A stretch of 64,000 nt of DNA from Megachile rotundata (lineage: Eukaryota; Arthropoda; Insecta; Hymenoptera; Megachilidae), in the NCBI RefSeq assembly GCF_050947335.1, contig NW_027473701.1, positions 106,565 to 170,564 on the forward strand. The letters run 5' to 3'. Each line of letters begins with the position of its first letter. Position 1 is the first letter of the stretch. The translations under genes and the position numbers were made by a program. Shown piece after piece: positions 40,323 through 52,327 of the stretch. The notes beneath the pieces were generated by a model, which had not been told where the DNA came from, ran no database searches, and saw only the letters and a list, made by a program, of their open reading frames with translations.

Positions 40323-42640
40323 GCTTGCGATTGTATGATTGTGATTGTATGCTTGCGATTGTATGATTGTGATTGTATGATTGTATTTGGGAGATTGTAT
40401 TTGGGAGATTGTATTTGGGAGATTGTAATTGTATGATTGCGATTGTATGATTGTGATTGTATGATTGCGATTGTATGATTGTGATTGTATGATTGTGATT
40501 GTATGATTGTGATTGTATGATTGTGATTGTATGATTGTGATTGTATGATTGTATATGGGAGATTGTAGTTGGGAGATTGTATTTGGGAGATTGTATTTGG
40601 GAGATTGTAATTGTATGATTGCGGTTGTATGATTGCGATTGTATGATTGTATTTGGGAGATTGTAGTTGGGAGATTGTATTTGGGAGATTGTAATTGTAT
40701 GATTGCGATTGTATGATTGTGATTGTATGATTGCGATTGTATGATTGTGATTGTATGATTGTGATGTATGATTGTAATTGTATGATTATGATTGTATGAT
40801 TGTGATTGTATGATTGTGATTGTATGATTGTGATTGTATGATTGCGATTGACTGATTGTGGTTGTGCGATTGTGATTGCACGATTGTGATTGTACGATTG
40901 TGATTGTAGGAATGTGATTGTATGATTATGATTGTATGATTGTGATTGCATGATTGTGATTGTATGATTGTGATTGCATGATTTTGAATGTATGATTGTG
41001 ATTGTATGATTGTGATTGTATGATTGTGATTGTATGATTGTGATTGTATGATTGTGATTGTATGATTGTGATTGTATGATTGTGATTGTCTGATTGTGAT
41101 TGTATGATTGTGATTGTATGATTGTGATTGTATGATTGTGAAAGTATGATTGTGATTGTATGATTGTGATTGTATGATTGTGATTGTATGATTGTGATTG
41201 TATGAGTGTGATTGTGTGATTGTGGTTGTGCGGTTGAGATTGTACGATTGTGATTGTACGATTGTGATTGAATGATTGTGATTGTATGATTATGATTGTA
41301 TGATTGTGATTGCATGATTGTGATTGTATGATTGTGATTGCATGATTTTGAATGTATGATTGTGATTGTATGATTGTGATTGTATGATTGTATTTGGGAG
41401 ATTGTAGTTGGGAGATTGTATTTGGAAGATTGTATTTGGGAGATTGTATTTGTATGATTGCGGTTGTATGATTGTGATTGTATGATTGCGATTGTATGAT
41501 TGTGATTGTATGATTGTGATGTATGATTGTAATTGTATGATTATGATTGTATGATTGTGATTGTATGATTGTGATGGTATGATTGTGATTGTATGATTGC
41601 GATTGTATGATTGTATTTGGGAGATTGTAGTTGGGAGATTGTATTTGGGAGATTGTAATTGTATGATTGCGATTGTATGATTGTGATTGTATGATTGTGA
41701 TTGCATAATTGTGATTGTATGATTGTGATTGTATGATTGTGATTGTCTGATTGTGGTTGTATGATTGTGATTGTATGATTGTGATTGTATGATTGTGATT
41801 GTATGATTGTGATTGTATGATTGTATTTGGGAGATTGTATTTGGGATATTGTAATTGTATGATTGCGATTGTATGATTGTGATTGTATGATTGTGATGTA
41901 TGATTGTAATTGTATGATTATGATTGTATGATTGTGATTGTATGATTCTGATTGTATGATTGTGATTGCATGATTGTGATTGTATGATTGTGATTGCATG
42001 ATTTTGAATGTATGATTGTGATTGTATGATTGTGATTGCATGATTGTGATTGTATGATTGTGATTGTATGATTGCGATTGTATGAATGCGATTGTATGAT
42101 TGTGATTGCATAATTGTGATTGTATGATTGTGATTGTATGATTGTGATTGTATGATTGTGATTGTATGATTGTGATTGTATGATTGTGATTGTCTGATTG
42201 TGGTTGTATGATTGTGATTGTATGATTGAGATTGTATGATTGTGATTGTATGATTGCGATTGTATGATTGTGATTGCATGATGGTGATTGTATGATTGTG
42301 ATTGCATGATTTTGAATGTATGATTGTGATTGCATGGTTGTGATTGCATGATTGTGATTGTATGATTGTGATTGTATGATTGCGATTGTATGAATGCGAT
42401 TGTATGATTGTGATTGCATAATTGTGATTGTATGATTGTGATTGTATGATTGTGATTGTATGATTGTGATTGTATGATTGTGATTGTATGATTGTGATTG
42501 TATGATTGTGATTGTATGATTGTGATTGTCTGATTGTGGTTGTAAGATTGTGATTGTATGATTGAGATTGTATGATTGTGATTGTATGATTGCGATTGTA
42601 TGATTGTGATTGTATGATTGTGATTGCATGATTTTGAATG
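40323..42640. repeat. Beta HOR unit H4, truncated
   Basis: It begins at the doublet and follows H3: GACTGATTG at 40,850 (offset 5,602), GCGGTTGAG at 41,230 (offset 5,616) and R1 at 41,541-42,629. It passes into the alpha tandem duplication near 42,640 instead of continuing to GTATTTTTG and R2, so more than half of the unit is missing. Confidence 0.75.
41541..42629. repeat. R1 module, copy 4 (1,089 bp)
   Basis: Same length as the others. It shares a TGCATGGTTG monomer near 42,330 with alpha blocks and has a private GATGGTGATTG near 42,281. The right end abuts the 2.48-kb duplication. Confidence 0.75.
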
Positions 42641-45150
42641 TATGATTGCGATTGTATGATTGTGATTGTATGATTGTGATTGTATGATTGAGATTGTATG
42701 ATTGTGATTGTATGCTGCGATTGTATGATTGTGATTGTATGATTGTGATTCTTTGATTGTGATTGTATGATTGTGATTGTATGATTGTGATTGTATGATT
42801 GTGATTGTATGATTGTGATTGTATGATTGTGATTGTATGATTGTGATTGTATGATTGTGATTGTATGATTGTGATTGTATGATTGTGATTGTTTGATTGT
42901 ATTTGGGAGATTGTATTTGGGAGATTGTATTTGGGAGATTGTAATTGTATGATTGCGATTGTATGATTGTGATTGTATGATTGCGATTGTATGATTGTGA
43001 TTGTATGATTGTGATTGTATGATTGTGATTGTATGATTGTATTTGGGAGATTGTAGTTGGGAGATTGTATTTGGGAGATTGTATTTGGGAGATTGTAATT
43101 GTATGATTGCGGTTGTATGATTGTGATTGTATGATTGCGATTGTATGATTGTGATTGTATGATTGTGATGTATGATTGTAATTGTATGATTATGATTGTA
43201 TGATTGTGGTTGTAAGATTGTGATTGTATGATTGAGATTGTATGATTGTGATTGTATGATTGTGATTGTATGATTGTGATTGTTTGATTGTATTTGGGAG
43301 ATTGTATTTGGGAGATTGTATTTGGGAGATTGTATTTGGGAGATTGTAATTGTATGATTGCGATTGTATGATTGTGATTGTATGATTGCGATTGTATGAT
43401 TGTGATTGTATGATTGTGATTGTATGATTGTGATTGTATGATTGTGATTGTATGATTGTGATTGTATGATTGTATTTGGGAGATTGTAGTTGGGAGATTG
43501 TATTTGGGAGATAGTATTTGGGAGATTGTAATTGTATGATTGCGGTTGTATGATTGTGATTGTATGATTGCGATTGTATGATTGTGATTGTATGATTGTG
43601 ATGTATGATTGTAATTGTATGATTATGATTGTATGATTGTGATTGTATGATTGTGATGGTGTGATTGTGATTGTATGATTGCGATTGTATGATTGTATTT
43701 GGGAGATTGTAGTTGGGAGATTGTATTTGGGAGATTGTATTTGGGAGATTGTAATTGTATGATTGCGACTGTATGATTGTGATTGTATGATTGCGATTGT
43801 ATGATTGTGATTGTATGATTGTGATTGTATGATTGTGATTGTATGATTGTGATTGTATGATTGTATTTGGGAGATTGTAGTTGGGAGATTGTATTTGGGA
43901 GATTGTATTTGGGAGATTGTAATTGTATGATTGCGATTGTATGATTGTGATTGTATGATTGCGATTGTATGATTGTGATTGTATGATTATGATTGTATTT
44001 TTGTGATTATATGATTGTGATTGTATGATTGTGATTGTATGATTGTGATTGTATGATTGCGATTGTATGAATGCGATTGTATGATTGTGATTGCATAATT
44101 GTGATTGTATGATTGTGATTGTATGATTGTGAATGTCTGATTGTGGTTGTATGATTGTGATTGTATGATGGTGATTGTATGATTGTGATGGTATGATTGT
44201 GATTGTATGACTGTGATTGTATGATTGTGATTGTATGATTGTGATTGTATGATTGTGATTGTATGGTTGTGAAAGTATGATTGTGATTGTATGATTGTGA
44301 TTGTATGTTTGTGATTGTACGAGTGTGATTGCCTGATTGTGGTTGTGCGATTGTGATTGTACGATTGTGAATGTACGATTGTGATTGTATGATTGTGATT
44401 GTATGAATATGATTGTATGATTGTGATTGCATGATTGTGATTGTATGATTGTGATTGCATGATTTTGAATGTATGATTGTGATTGTATGATTATGATTGT
44501 ATGATTGTGATTGTATGATTCTGATTGTATGATTGTGATTGCATGATTGTGATTGTATGATTGTGATTGCATGATTTTGAATGTATGATTGTGATTGTAT
44601 GATTGTGATTGCATGATTGTGATTGTATGATTGTGATTGTATGATTGCGATTGTATGAATGCGATTGTATGATTGTGATTGCATAATTGTGATTGTATGA
44701 TTGTGATTGTATGATTGTGATTGTATGATTGTGATTGTATGATTGTGGTTGTATGATTGTGATTGTATGATTGAGATTGTATGATTGTGATTGTATGATT
44801 GCGATTGTATGATTGTGATTGCATGATTGTGATTGTATGATTGTGATTGCATGATTTTGAATGTATGATTGTGATTGCATGGTTGTGATTGCATGATTGT
44901 GATTGTATGATTGTGATTGTATGATTGCGATTGTATGAATGCGATTGTATGATTGTGATTGCATAATTGTGATTGTATGATTGTGATTGTATGATTGTGA
45001 TTGTATGATTGTGATTGTATGATTGTGATTGTCTGATTGTGGTTGTAAGATTGTGATTGTATGATTGAGATTGTATGATTGTGATTGTATGATTGCGATT
45101 GTATGATTGTGATTGTATGATTGTGATTGTATGATTGTGATTGTATGATT
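42641..45150. repeat. 2.48-kb alpha tandem duplication, copy A
   Basis: Unit containing P (42,715), a TGTAAGATTG / GAGATTG pair at 43,212, a four-unit GGG block near 43,290, GGGAGATAG, GGTGTG at 43,658, GCGACTG at 43,765, GTATTTTTG at 43,995 and GAATGTCTG at 44,131. All recur in copy B at 2,489 bases before the GGG block and exactly 2,475 after it. The GGG block has four units here and three in B, which accounts for the 14. Confidence 0.9.
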
Positions 45151-47995
45151 GCGATTGTATGATTGTGATTGTATGATTGTGATTGTATGATTGAGATTGT
45201 ATGATTGTGATTGTATGCTGCGATTGTATGATTGTGATTGTATGATTGTGATTCTTTGATTGTGATTGTATGATTGTGATTGTATGATTGTGATTGTATG
45301 ATTGTGATTGTATGATTGTGATTGTATGATTGTGATTGTATGATTGTGATTGTATGATTGTGATTGTTTGATTGTATTTGGGAGATTGTATTTGGGAGAT
45401 TGTATTTGGGAGATTGTATTTGGGAGATTGTAATTGTATGATTGCGATTGTATGATTGTGATTGTATGATTGCGATTGTATGATTGTGATTGTATGATTG
45501 TGATTGTATGATTGTGATTGTATGATTGTATTTGGGAGATTGTAGTTGGGAGATTGTATTTGGGAGATTGTATTTGGGAGATTGTAATTGTATGATTGCG
45601 GTTGTATGATTGTGATTGTATGATTGCGATTGTATGATTGTGATTGTATGATTGTGATGTATGATTGTAATTGTATGATTATGATTGTATGATTGTGGTT
45701 GTAAGATTGTGATTGTATGATTGAGATTGTATGATTGTGATTGTATGATTGTGATTGTATGATTGTGATTGTTTGATTGTATTTGGGAGATTGTATTTGG
45801 GAGATTGTATTTGGGAGATTGTAATTGTATGATTGCGATTGTATGATTGTGATTGTATGATTGCGATTGTATGATTGTGATTGTATGATTGTGATTGTAT
45901 GATTGTGATTGTATGATTGTGATTGTATGATTGTGATTGTATGATTGTATTTGGGAGATTGTAGTTGGGAGATTGTATTTGGGAGATAGTATTTGGGAGA
46001 TTGTAATTGTATGATTGCGGTTGTATGATTGTGATTGTATGATTGCGATTGTATGATTGTGATTGTATGATTGTGATGTATGATTGTAATTGTATGATTA
46101 TGATTGTATGATTGTGATTGTATGATTGTGATGGTGTGATTGTGATTGTATGATTGCGATTGTATGATTGTATTTGGGAGATTGTAGTTGGGAGATTGTA
46201 TTTGGGAGATTGTATTTGGGAGATTGTAATTGTATGATTGCGACTGTATGATTGTGATTGTATGATTGCGATTGTATGATTGTGATTGTATGATTGTGAT
46301 TGTATGATTGTGATTGTATGATTGTGATTGTATGATTGTATTTGGGAGATTGTAGTTGGGAGATTGTATTTGGGAGATTGTATTTGGGAGATTGTAATTG
46401 TATGATTGCGATTGTATGATTGTGATTGTATGATTGCGATTGTATGATTGTGATTGTATGATTATGATTGTATTTTTGTGATTATATGATTGTGATTGTA
46501 TGATTGTGATTGTATGATTGTGATTGTATGATTGCGATTGTATGAATGCGATTGTATGATTGTGATTGCATAATTGTGATTGTATGATTGTGATTGTATG
46601 ATTGTGAATGTCTGATTGTGGTTGTATGATTGTGATTGTATGATGGTGATTGTATGATTGTGATGGTATGATTGTGATTGTATGACTGTGATTGTATGAT
46701 TGTGATTGTATGATTGTGATTGTATGATTGTGATTGTATGGTTGTGAAAGTATGATTGTGATTGTATGATTGTGATTGTATGTTTGTGATTGTACGAGTG
46801 TGATTGCCTGATTGTGGTTGTGCGATTGTGATTGTACGATTGTGAATGTACGATTGTGATTGTATGATTGTGATTGTATGAATATGATTGTATGATTGTG
46901 ATTGCATGATTGTGATTGTATGATTGTGATTGCATGATTTTGAATGTATGATTGTGATTGTATGATTATGATTGTATGATTGTGATTGTATGATTCTGAT
47001 TGTATGATTGTGATTGCATGATTGTGATTGTATGATTGTGATTGCATGATTTTGAATGTATGATTGTGATTGTATGATTGTGATTGCATGATTGTGATTG
47101 TATGATTGTGATTGTATGATTGCGATTGTATGAATGCGATTGTATGATTGTGATTGCATAATTGTGATTGTATGATTGTGATTGTATGATTGTGATTGTA
47201 TGATTGTGATTGTATGATTGTGGTTGTATGATTGTGATTGTATGATTGAGATTGTATGATTGTGATTGTATGATTGCGATTGTATGATTGTGATTGCATG
47301 ATTGTGATTGTATGATTGTGATTGCATGATTTTGAATGTATGATTGTGATTGCATGGTTGTGATTGCATGATTGTGATTGTATGATTGTGATTGTATGAT
47401 TGCGATTGTATGAATGCGATTGTATGATTGTGATTGCATAATTGTGATTGTATGATTGTGATTGTATGATTGTGATTGTATGATTGTGATTGTATGATTG
47501 TGATTGTCTGATTGTGGTTGTAAGATTGTGATTGTATGATTGAGATTGTATGATTGTGATTGTATGATTGCGATTGTATGATTGTGATTGTATGATTGTG
47601 ATTGTATGATTGTGATTGTATGATTGCGATTGTATGATTGTGATTGTATGATTGTGATTGTATGATTGAGATTGTATGATTGTGATTGTATGCTGCGATT
47701 GTATGATTGTGATTGTATGATTGTGATTCTTTGATTGTGATTGTATGATTGTGATTGTATGATTGTGATTGTATGATTGTGATTGTATGATTGTGATTGT
47801 ATGATTGTGATTGTATGATTGTGATTGTATGATTGTGATTGTATGATTGTGATTGTTTGATTGTATTTGGGAGATTGTATTTGGGAGATTGTAATTGTAT
47901 GATTGCGATTGTATGATTGTGATTGTATGATTGCGATTGTATGATTGTGATTGTATGATTGTGATTGTATGATTGTGATTGTATGATTGTGATTG
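45151..47995. repeat. 2.48-kb alpha tandem duplication, copy B and start of a third
   Basis: Markers P 45,218, GGGAGATAG near 45,983, GCGACTG 46,240, GTATTTTTG 46,470, GAATGTCTG 46,606 and P 47,693 all stand 2,475 bases from copy A. Identity continues past the second P through TCTTTG (47,728) and a shortened, two-unit GGG block. It then stops near 47,995, where GCATGATTTTG follows instead of a GGG block. Apart from GGG-block length I saw no other difference at the points compared. Confidence 0.9.
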
Positions 47996-48949
47996 CATGA
48001 TTTTGAATGTATGATTGTGATTGCATGGTTGTGATTGCATGATTGTGATTGTATGATTGCGATTGTATGATTGCGATTGTATGAATGCGATTGTATGATT
48101 GTGATTGTATGATTGTGATTGTATGATTGTGATTGTATGATTGTATTTGGGAGATTGTAGTTGGGATATTGTATTTGGGAGATAGTATTTGGGAGATTGT
48201 AATTGTATGATTGCGGTTGTATGATTGTGATTGTATGATTGTGATTGTATGATTGCGATTGTATGATTGTGATTGTATGATTGTGATTGTTTGATTGTAT
48301 TTGGGAGATTGTATTTGGGAGATTGTATTTGGGAGATTGTATTTGGGAGATTGTAATTGTATGATTGCGATTGTATGATTGTGATTGTATGATTGCGATT
48401 GTATGATTGTGATTGTATGATTGTGATTGTATGATTGTGATTGTATGATTGTGATTGTATGATTGTGATTGTATGATTGTATTTGGGAGATTGTAGTTGG
48501 GAGATTGTATTTGGGAGATAGTATTTGGGAGATTGTAATTGTATGATTGCGGTTGTATGATTGTGATTGTATGATTGTGATTGTATGATTGTGATTGTAT
48601 GATTGTGATTGTATGATTGTGGTTGTATGATTGTGATTGTATGATTGAGATTGTATGATTGTGATTGTATGATTGCGATTGTATGATTGTGATTGCATGA
48701 TTGTGATTGTATGATTGTGATTGCATGATTTTGAATGTATGATTGTGATTGCATGGTTGTCATTGCATGATTGTGATTGTATGATTGTGATTGTATGATT
48801 GCGATTGTATGAATGCGATTGTATGATTGTGATTGCATAATTGTGATTGTATGATTGTGATTGCATGATTGTGATTGTATGATTGTGATTGTATGATTGT
48901 GATTGTCTGATTGTGGTTGTAAGATTGTGATTGTATGATTGAGATTGTA
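47996..48949. repeat. Alpha mosaic segment
   Basis: Short pieces in new order: GCATGATTTTG / GCATGG, a GGGATATTGTATTTG inside a GGG block near 48,165, two GGGAGATAG blocks (48,183 and 48,518), a TGTTTG entry near 48,290, a GGTTGTCATTG variant near 48,758, and TGTAAGATTG near 48,918. It reads as a stack of partial alpha units joined by exchanges. Confidence 0.75.
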
Positions 48950-49767
48950 TGATTGTGATGTATGATTGTAATTGTATGATTGTGATTGTATGCTTGCGAT
49001 TGTATGATTGTGATTGTATGCTTGCGATTGTATGATTGTGATTGTATGATTGTATTTGGGAGATTGTATTTGGGATATTGTAATTGTATGATTGCGATTG
49101 TATGATTGTGATTGTATGATTGTGATGTATGATTCTAATTGTATGGTTATGATTCTATGATTGTGATTGTATGATTGAGATTGTATGAGTGTGATTGTAT
49201 GACTGTGATTGTATGATTGTGATTGTATGACTGTGATTGTATGATTGTGATTGTATGATTGTGATTGTATGATTGTGAAAGTATGATTGTGATTGTATGA
49301 TTGTGATTGTATGATTGTGATTGTATGAGTGTGATTGTCTGATTGTGGTTGTATGATTGTGATTGTATGATTGTGATTGTATGATTGTGATTGTATGATT
49401 GTGATGGTATGATTGTGATTGTATGATTGCGATAGTATGATTGTGATTGTATGATTGTGATTGTATGATTGTAATTGCATGATTATGATTGTATGATTGT
49501 GATTGTATGATTGCGATTGTATGATTGTGATTGTATTTTTGTGATTGTATGATTGTGGTTGTATGATTGTGATTGTATGATTGTGATTGTATGATTGTGA
49601 TTGTATGACTGTGATTGTATGATTGTGATTGTATGATTGCGATTGTATGATTGTGATTGTATGATTGTGATTGTATGATTGTGGTTGTATGATTGTATTT
49701 GGGAGATTGTATTTGGGAGATTGTAATTGTATGATTGCGATTGTATGATTGTGATTGTATGATTGCG
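48950..49767. repeat. Beta entry block, second copy of 12,795-13,612
   Basis: Constant offset of 36,155. It differs by at least two TGTGATTG to TGTGGTTG changes (near 49,557 and 49,682). The GCTTGCG doublet starts at 48,992. Confidence 0.85.
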
Positions 49768-51100
49768 ATTGACTGATTGTGGTTGTGCGATTGTGATTGC
49801 ACGATTGTGATTGTACGATTGTGATTGTAGGAATGTGATTGTATGATTATGATTGTATGATTGTGATTGCATGATTGTGATTGTATGATTGTGATTGCAT
49901 GATTTTGAATGTATGATTGTGATTGTATGATTGTGATTGTATGATTGTGATTGTATGATTGTGATTGTATGATTGTGATTGTATGATTGTGATTGTATGA
50001 TTGTGATTGTCTGATTGTGATTGTATGATTGTGATTGTATGATTGTGATTGTATGATTGTGAAAGTATGATTGTGATTGTATGATTGTGATTGTATGATT
50101 GTGATTGTATGATTGTGATTGTATGATTGTGATTGTATGAGTGTGATTGTGTGATTGTGGTTGTGCGATTGAGATTGTACGATTGTGATTGTACGATTGT
50201 GATTGTACGATTGTGATTGAATGATTGTGATTGTATGATTATGATTGTATGATTGTGATTGCATGATTGTGATTGTATGATTGTGATTGCATGATTTTGA
50301 ATGTATGATTGTGATTGTATGATTGTGATTGTATGATTGTGATTGTATGATTGTGATTGTATGATTGTGATTGTATGATTGTGATTGTATGATTGTGATA
50401 GTATGATTGTGATTGTATGATTGTGATTGTATGATTGTGATTAGATGATTGTGATTGTATGATTGTATTTGGGAGATTGTATTTGGGAGATTGTATTTGG
50501 GAGATTGTATTTCGGAGATTGTATTTGGGAGATTGTAATTGTATGATTGCGGTTGTATGATTGTGGTTGTATGATTGTGATTGTATGATTGCGATTGTAT
50601 GAATGCGATTGTATGATTGTGATTGCATAATTGTGATTGTATGATTGTGATTGTATGATTGTGATTGTATGATTGTGATCGTCTGATTGTGGTTGTATGA
50701 TTGTGATTGTATGATTGCCATTGTATGATTGTGATTGTATGACTGTGATTGTATGATTGTAATTGTATGATTATGATTGTATGATTGTGATTGTATGATT
50801 GTGATGGTATGATTGTGATTGTATGATTGCGATTGTATGATTGTATTTGGGAGATTGTAGTTGGGAGATTGTATTTGGGAGATTGTATTTGGGAGATTGT
50901 AATTGTATGATTGCGATTGTATGATTGTGATTGTATGATTGTGATTGCATAATTGTGATTGTATGATTGTGATTGTATGATTGTATTTGCGAGATTGTAT
51001 TTGGGATATTGTAATTGTATGATTGCGATTGTATGATTGTAGTTGTATGATTGCGATTGTATGATTGTGATGTATGATTGTAATTGTATGATTATGATTG
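49768..51100. repeat. Beta1 HOR unit, fourth copy
   Basis: GACTGATTG at 49,771, TGTGTG / GCGATTGAG near 50,150, GATTAGATG near 50,431, a five-unit GGG block with TTCGG, GATCGTCTG, GCCATTG at 50,717 and TTTGCGAG near 50,985. It follows copy 3 (16.7-18.0 kb) with one additional monomer, and joins directly to the 48,950 block without the GTAAATTT marker. Confidence 0.8.
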
Positions 51101-52217
51101 TATGATTGTGATTGTATGATTGTGATTGTATGATTGTGATTGTATGGTTGTGAAAGTATGATTGTGATTGCATAATTGTGATTGTATGTTTGTGATTGTG
51201 TGAGTGTGATTGCCTGATTGTGGTTGTGCGATTGTGATTGTACGATTGTGAATGTACGATTGTGATTGTACGATTGTGATTGTATGAATATGATTGTATG
51301 ATTGTGATTGCATGATTGTGATTGTATGATTGTGATTGCATGATTTTGAATGTATGATTGTGATTGTATGATTGTGATTGTATGATTGTGATCGTATGAT
51401 TGTGATTGTATGATTGTGATTGTATGATTGTGATTGTATGATTGTGATTGTATGGTTGTGAAAGTATGATTGTGATTGCATAATTGTGATTGTATGTTTG
51501 TGATTGTGTGAGTGTGATTGCCTGATTGTGGTTGTGCGATTGTGATTGTACGATTGTGAATGTACGATTGTGATTGTACGATTGTGATTGTATGAATATG
51601 ATTGTATGATTGTGATTGCATGATTTTGATTGTATGATTGTGATTGCATGATTTTGAATGTATGATTGTGATTGTATGATTGTGATTGTATGATTGTGAT
51701 CGTATGATTGTGATTGTATGATTGTGATTGTATGATTGTGATTGTATGATTGTGATGTATGATTGTGATTGTATGATTGTGATTGTATGATTGTGATTGT
51801 ATGATTGTGATTGTATGATTGTGAAAGTATGATTGTGATTGTATGATTGTGATTGTATGATTGTGATTGTATGATTGTGATTGTATGATTGTGATTGTAT
51901 GAGTGTGAATGCCTGATTGTGGTTGTGCGATTGTGATTGTACGATTGTGAATGTACGATTGTGATTGTATGATTGTGATTGTATGAATATGATTGTATGA
52001 TTGTGATTGCATGATTGTGATTGTATGATTGTGATTGCATGATTTTGAATGTATGATTGTGATTGTATGGTTGTGATTGTATGATTGTGATTGTATGATT
52101 GTATTTGGGAGATTGTAGTTGGGAGATTGTATTTGGAAGATTGTATTTGGGAGATTGTATTTGTATGATTGCGGTTGTATGATTGTGATTGTATGATTGC
52201 GATTGTATGATTGTGAT
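51101..52217. repeat. Beta R2-rich segment
   Basis: Three R2-type runs in succession, with TGCCTG near 51,209, 51,518 and 51,912, GATCGTATG monomers, GAAAGTATG, and a GGG block with TTTGGAAG near 52,133. It resembles 18.0-19.0 and 23.8-24.6 kb. Confidence 0.75.
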
Positions 52218-52327
52218 TGTATGATTGTGATGTATGATTGTAATTGTATGATTATGATTGTATGATTGTGATTGTATGATTGTGATGTATGATTGTAATT
52301 GTATGATTATGATTGTATGATTGTGAT
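52218..52327. repeat. Local 55-bp tandem duplication
   Basis: The four-monomer string of one 13-mer (TGTATGATTGTGA), TGTATGATTGTAAT, TGTATGATTATGAT and TGTATGATTGTGAT occupies 52,218-52,272 and is repeated exactly at 52,273-52,327. Other copies of this context have it once. Confidence 0.9.

Noticed and set aside
43190..49480. Minus-strand open frame of 2,096 codons and dozens of shorter ones as genes
   Set aside because: All three minus frames are open and give the same 14-residue cycle. Starts and stops fall only at point-variant monomers, frames overlap freely, and no domain, signal peptide or non-repeat terminus is seen. The openness follows from the unit lacking a stop on that strand.
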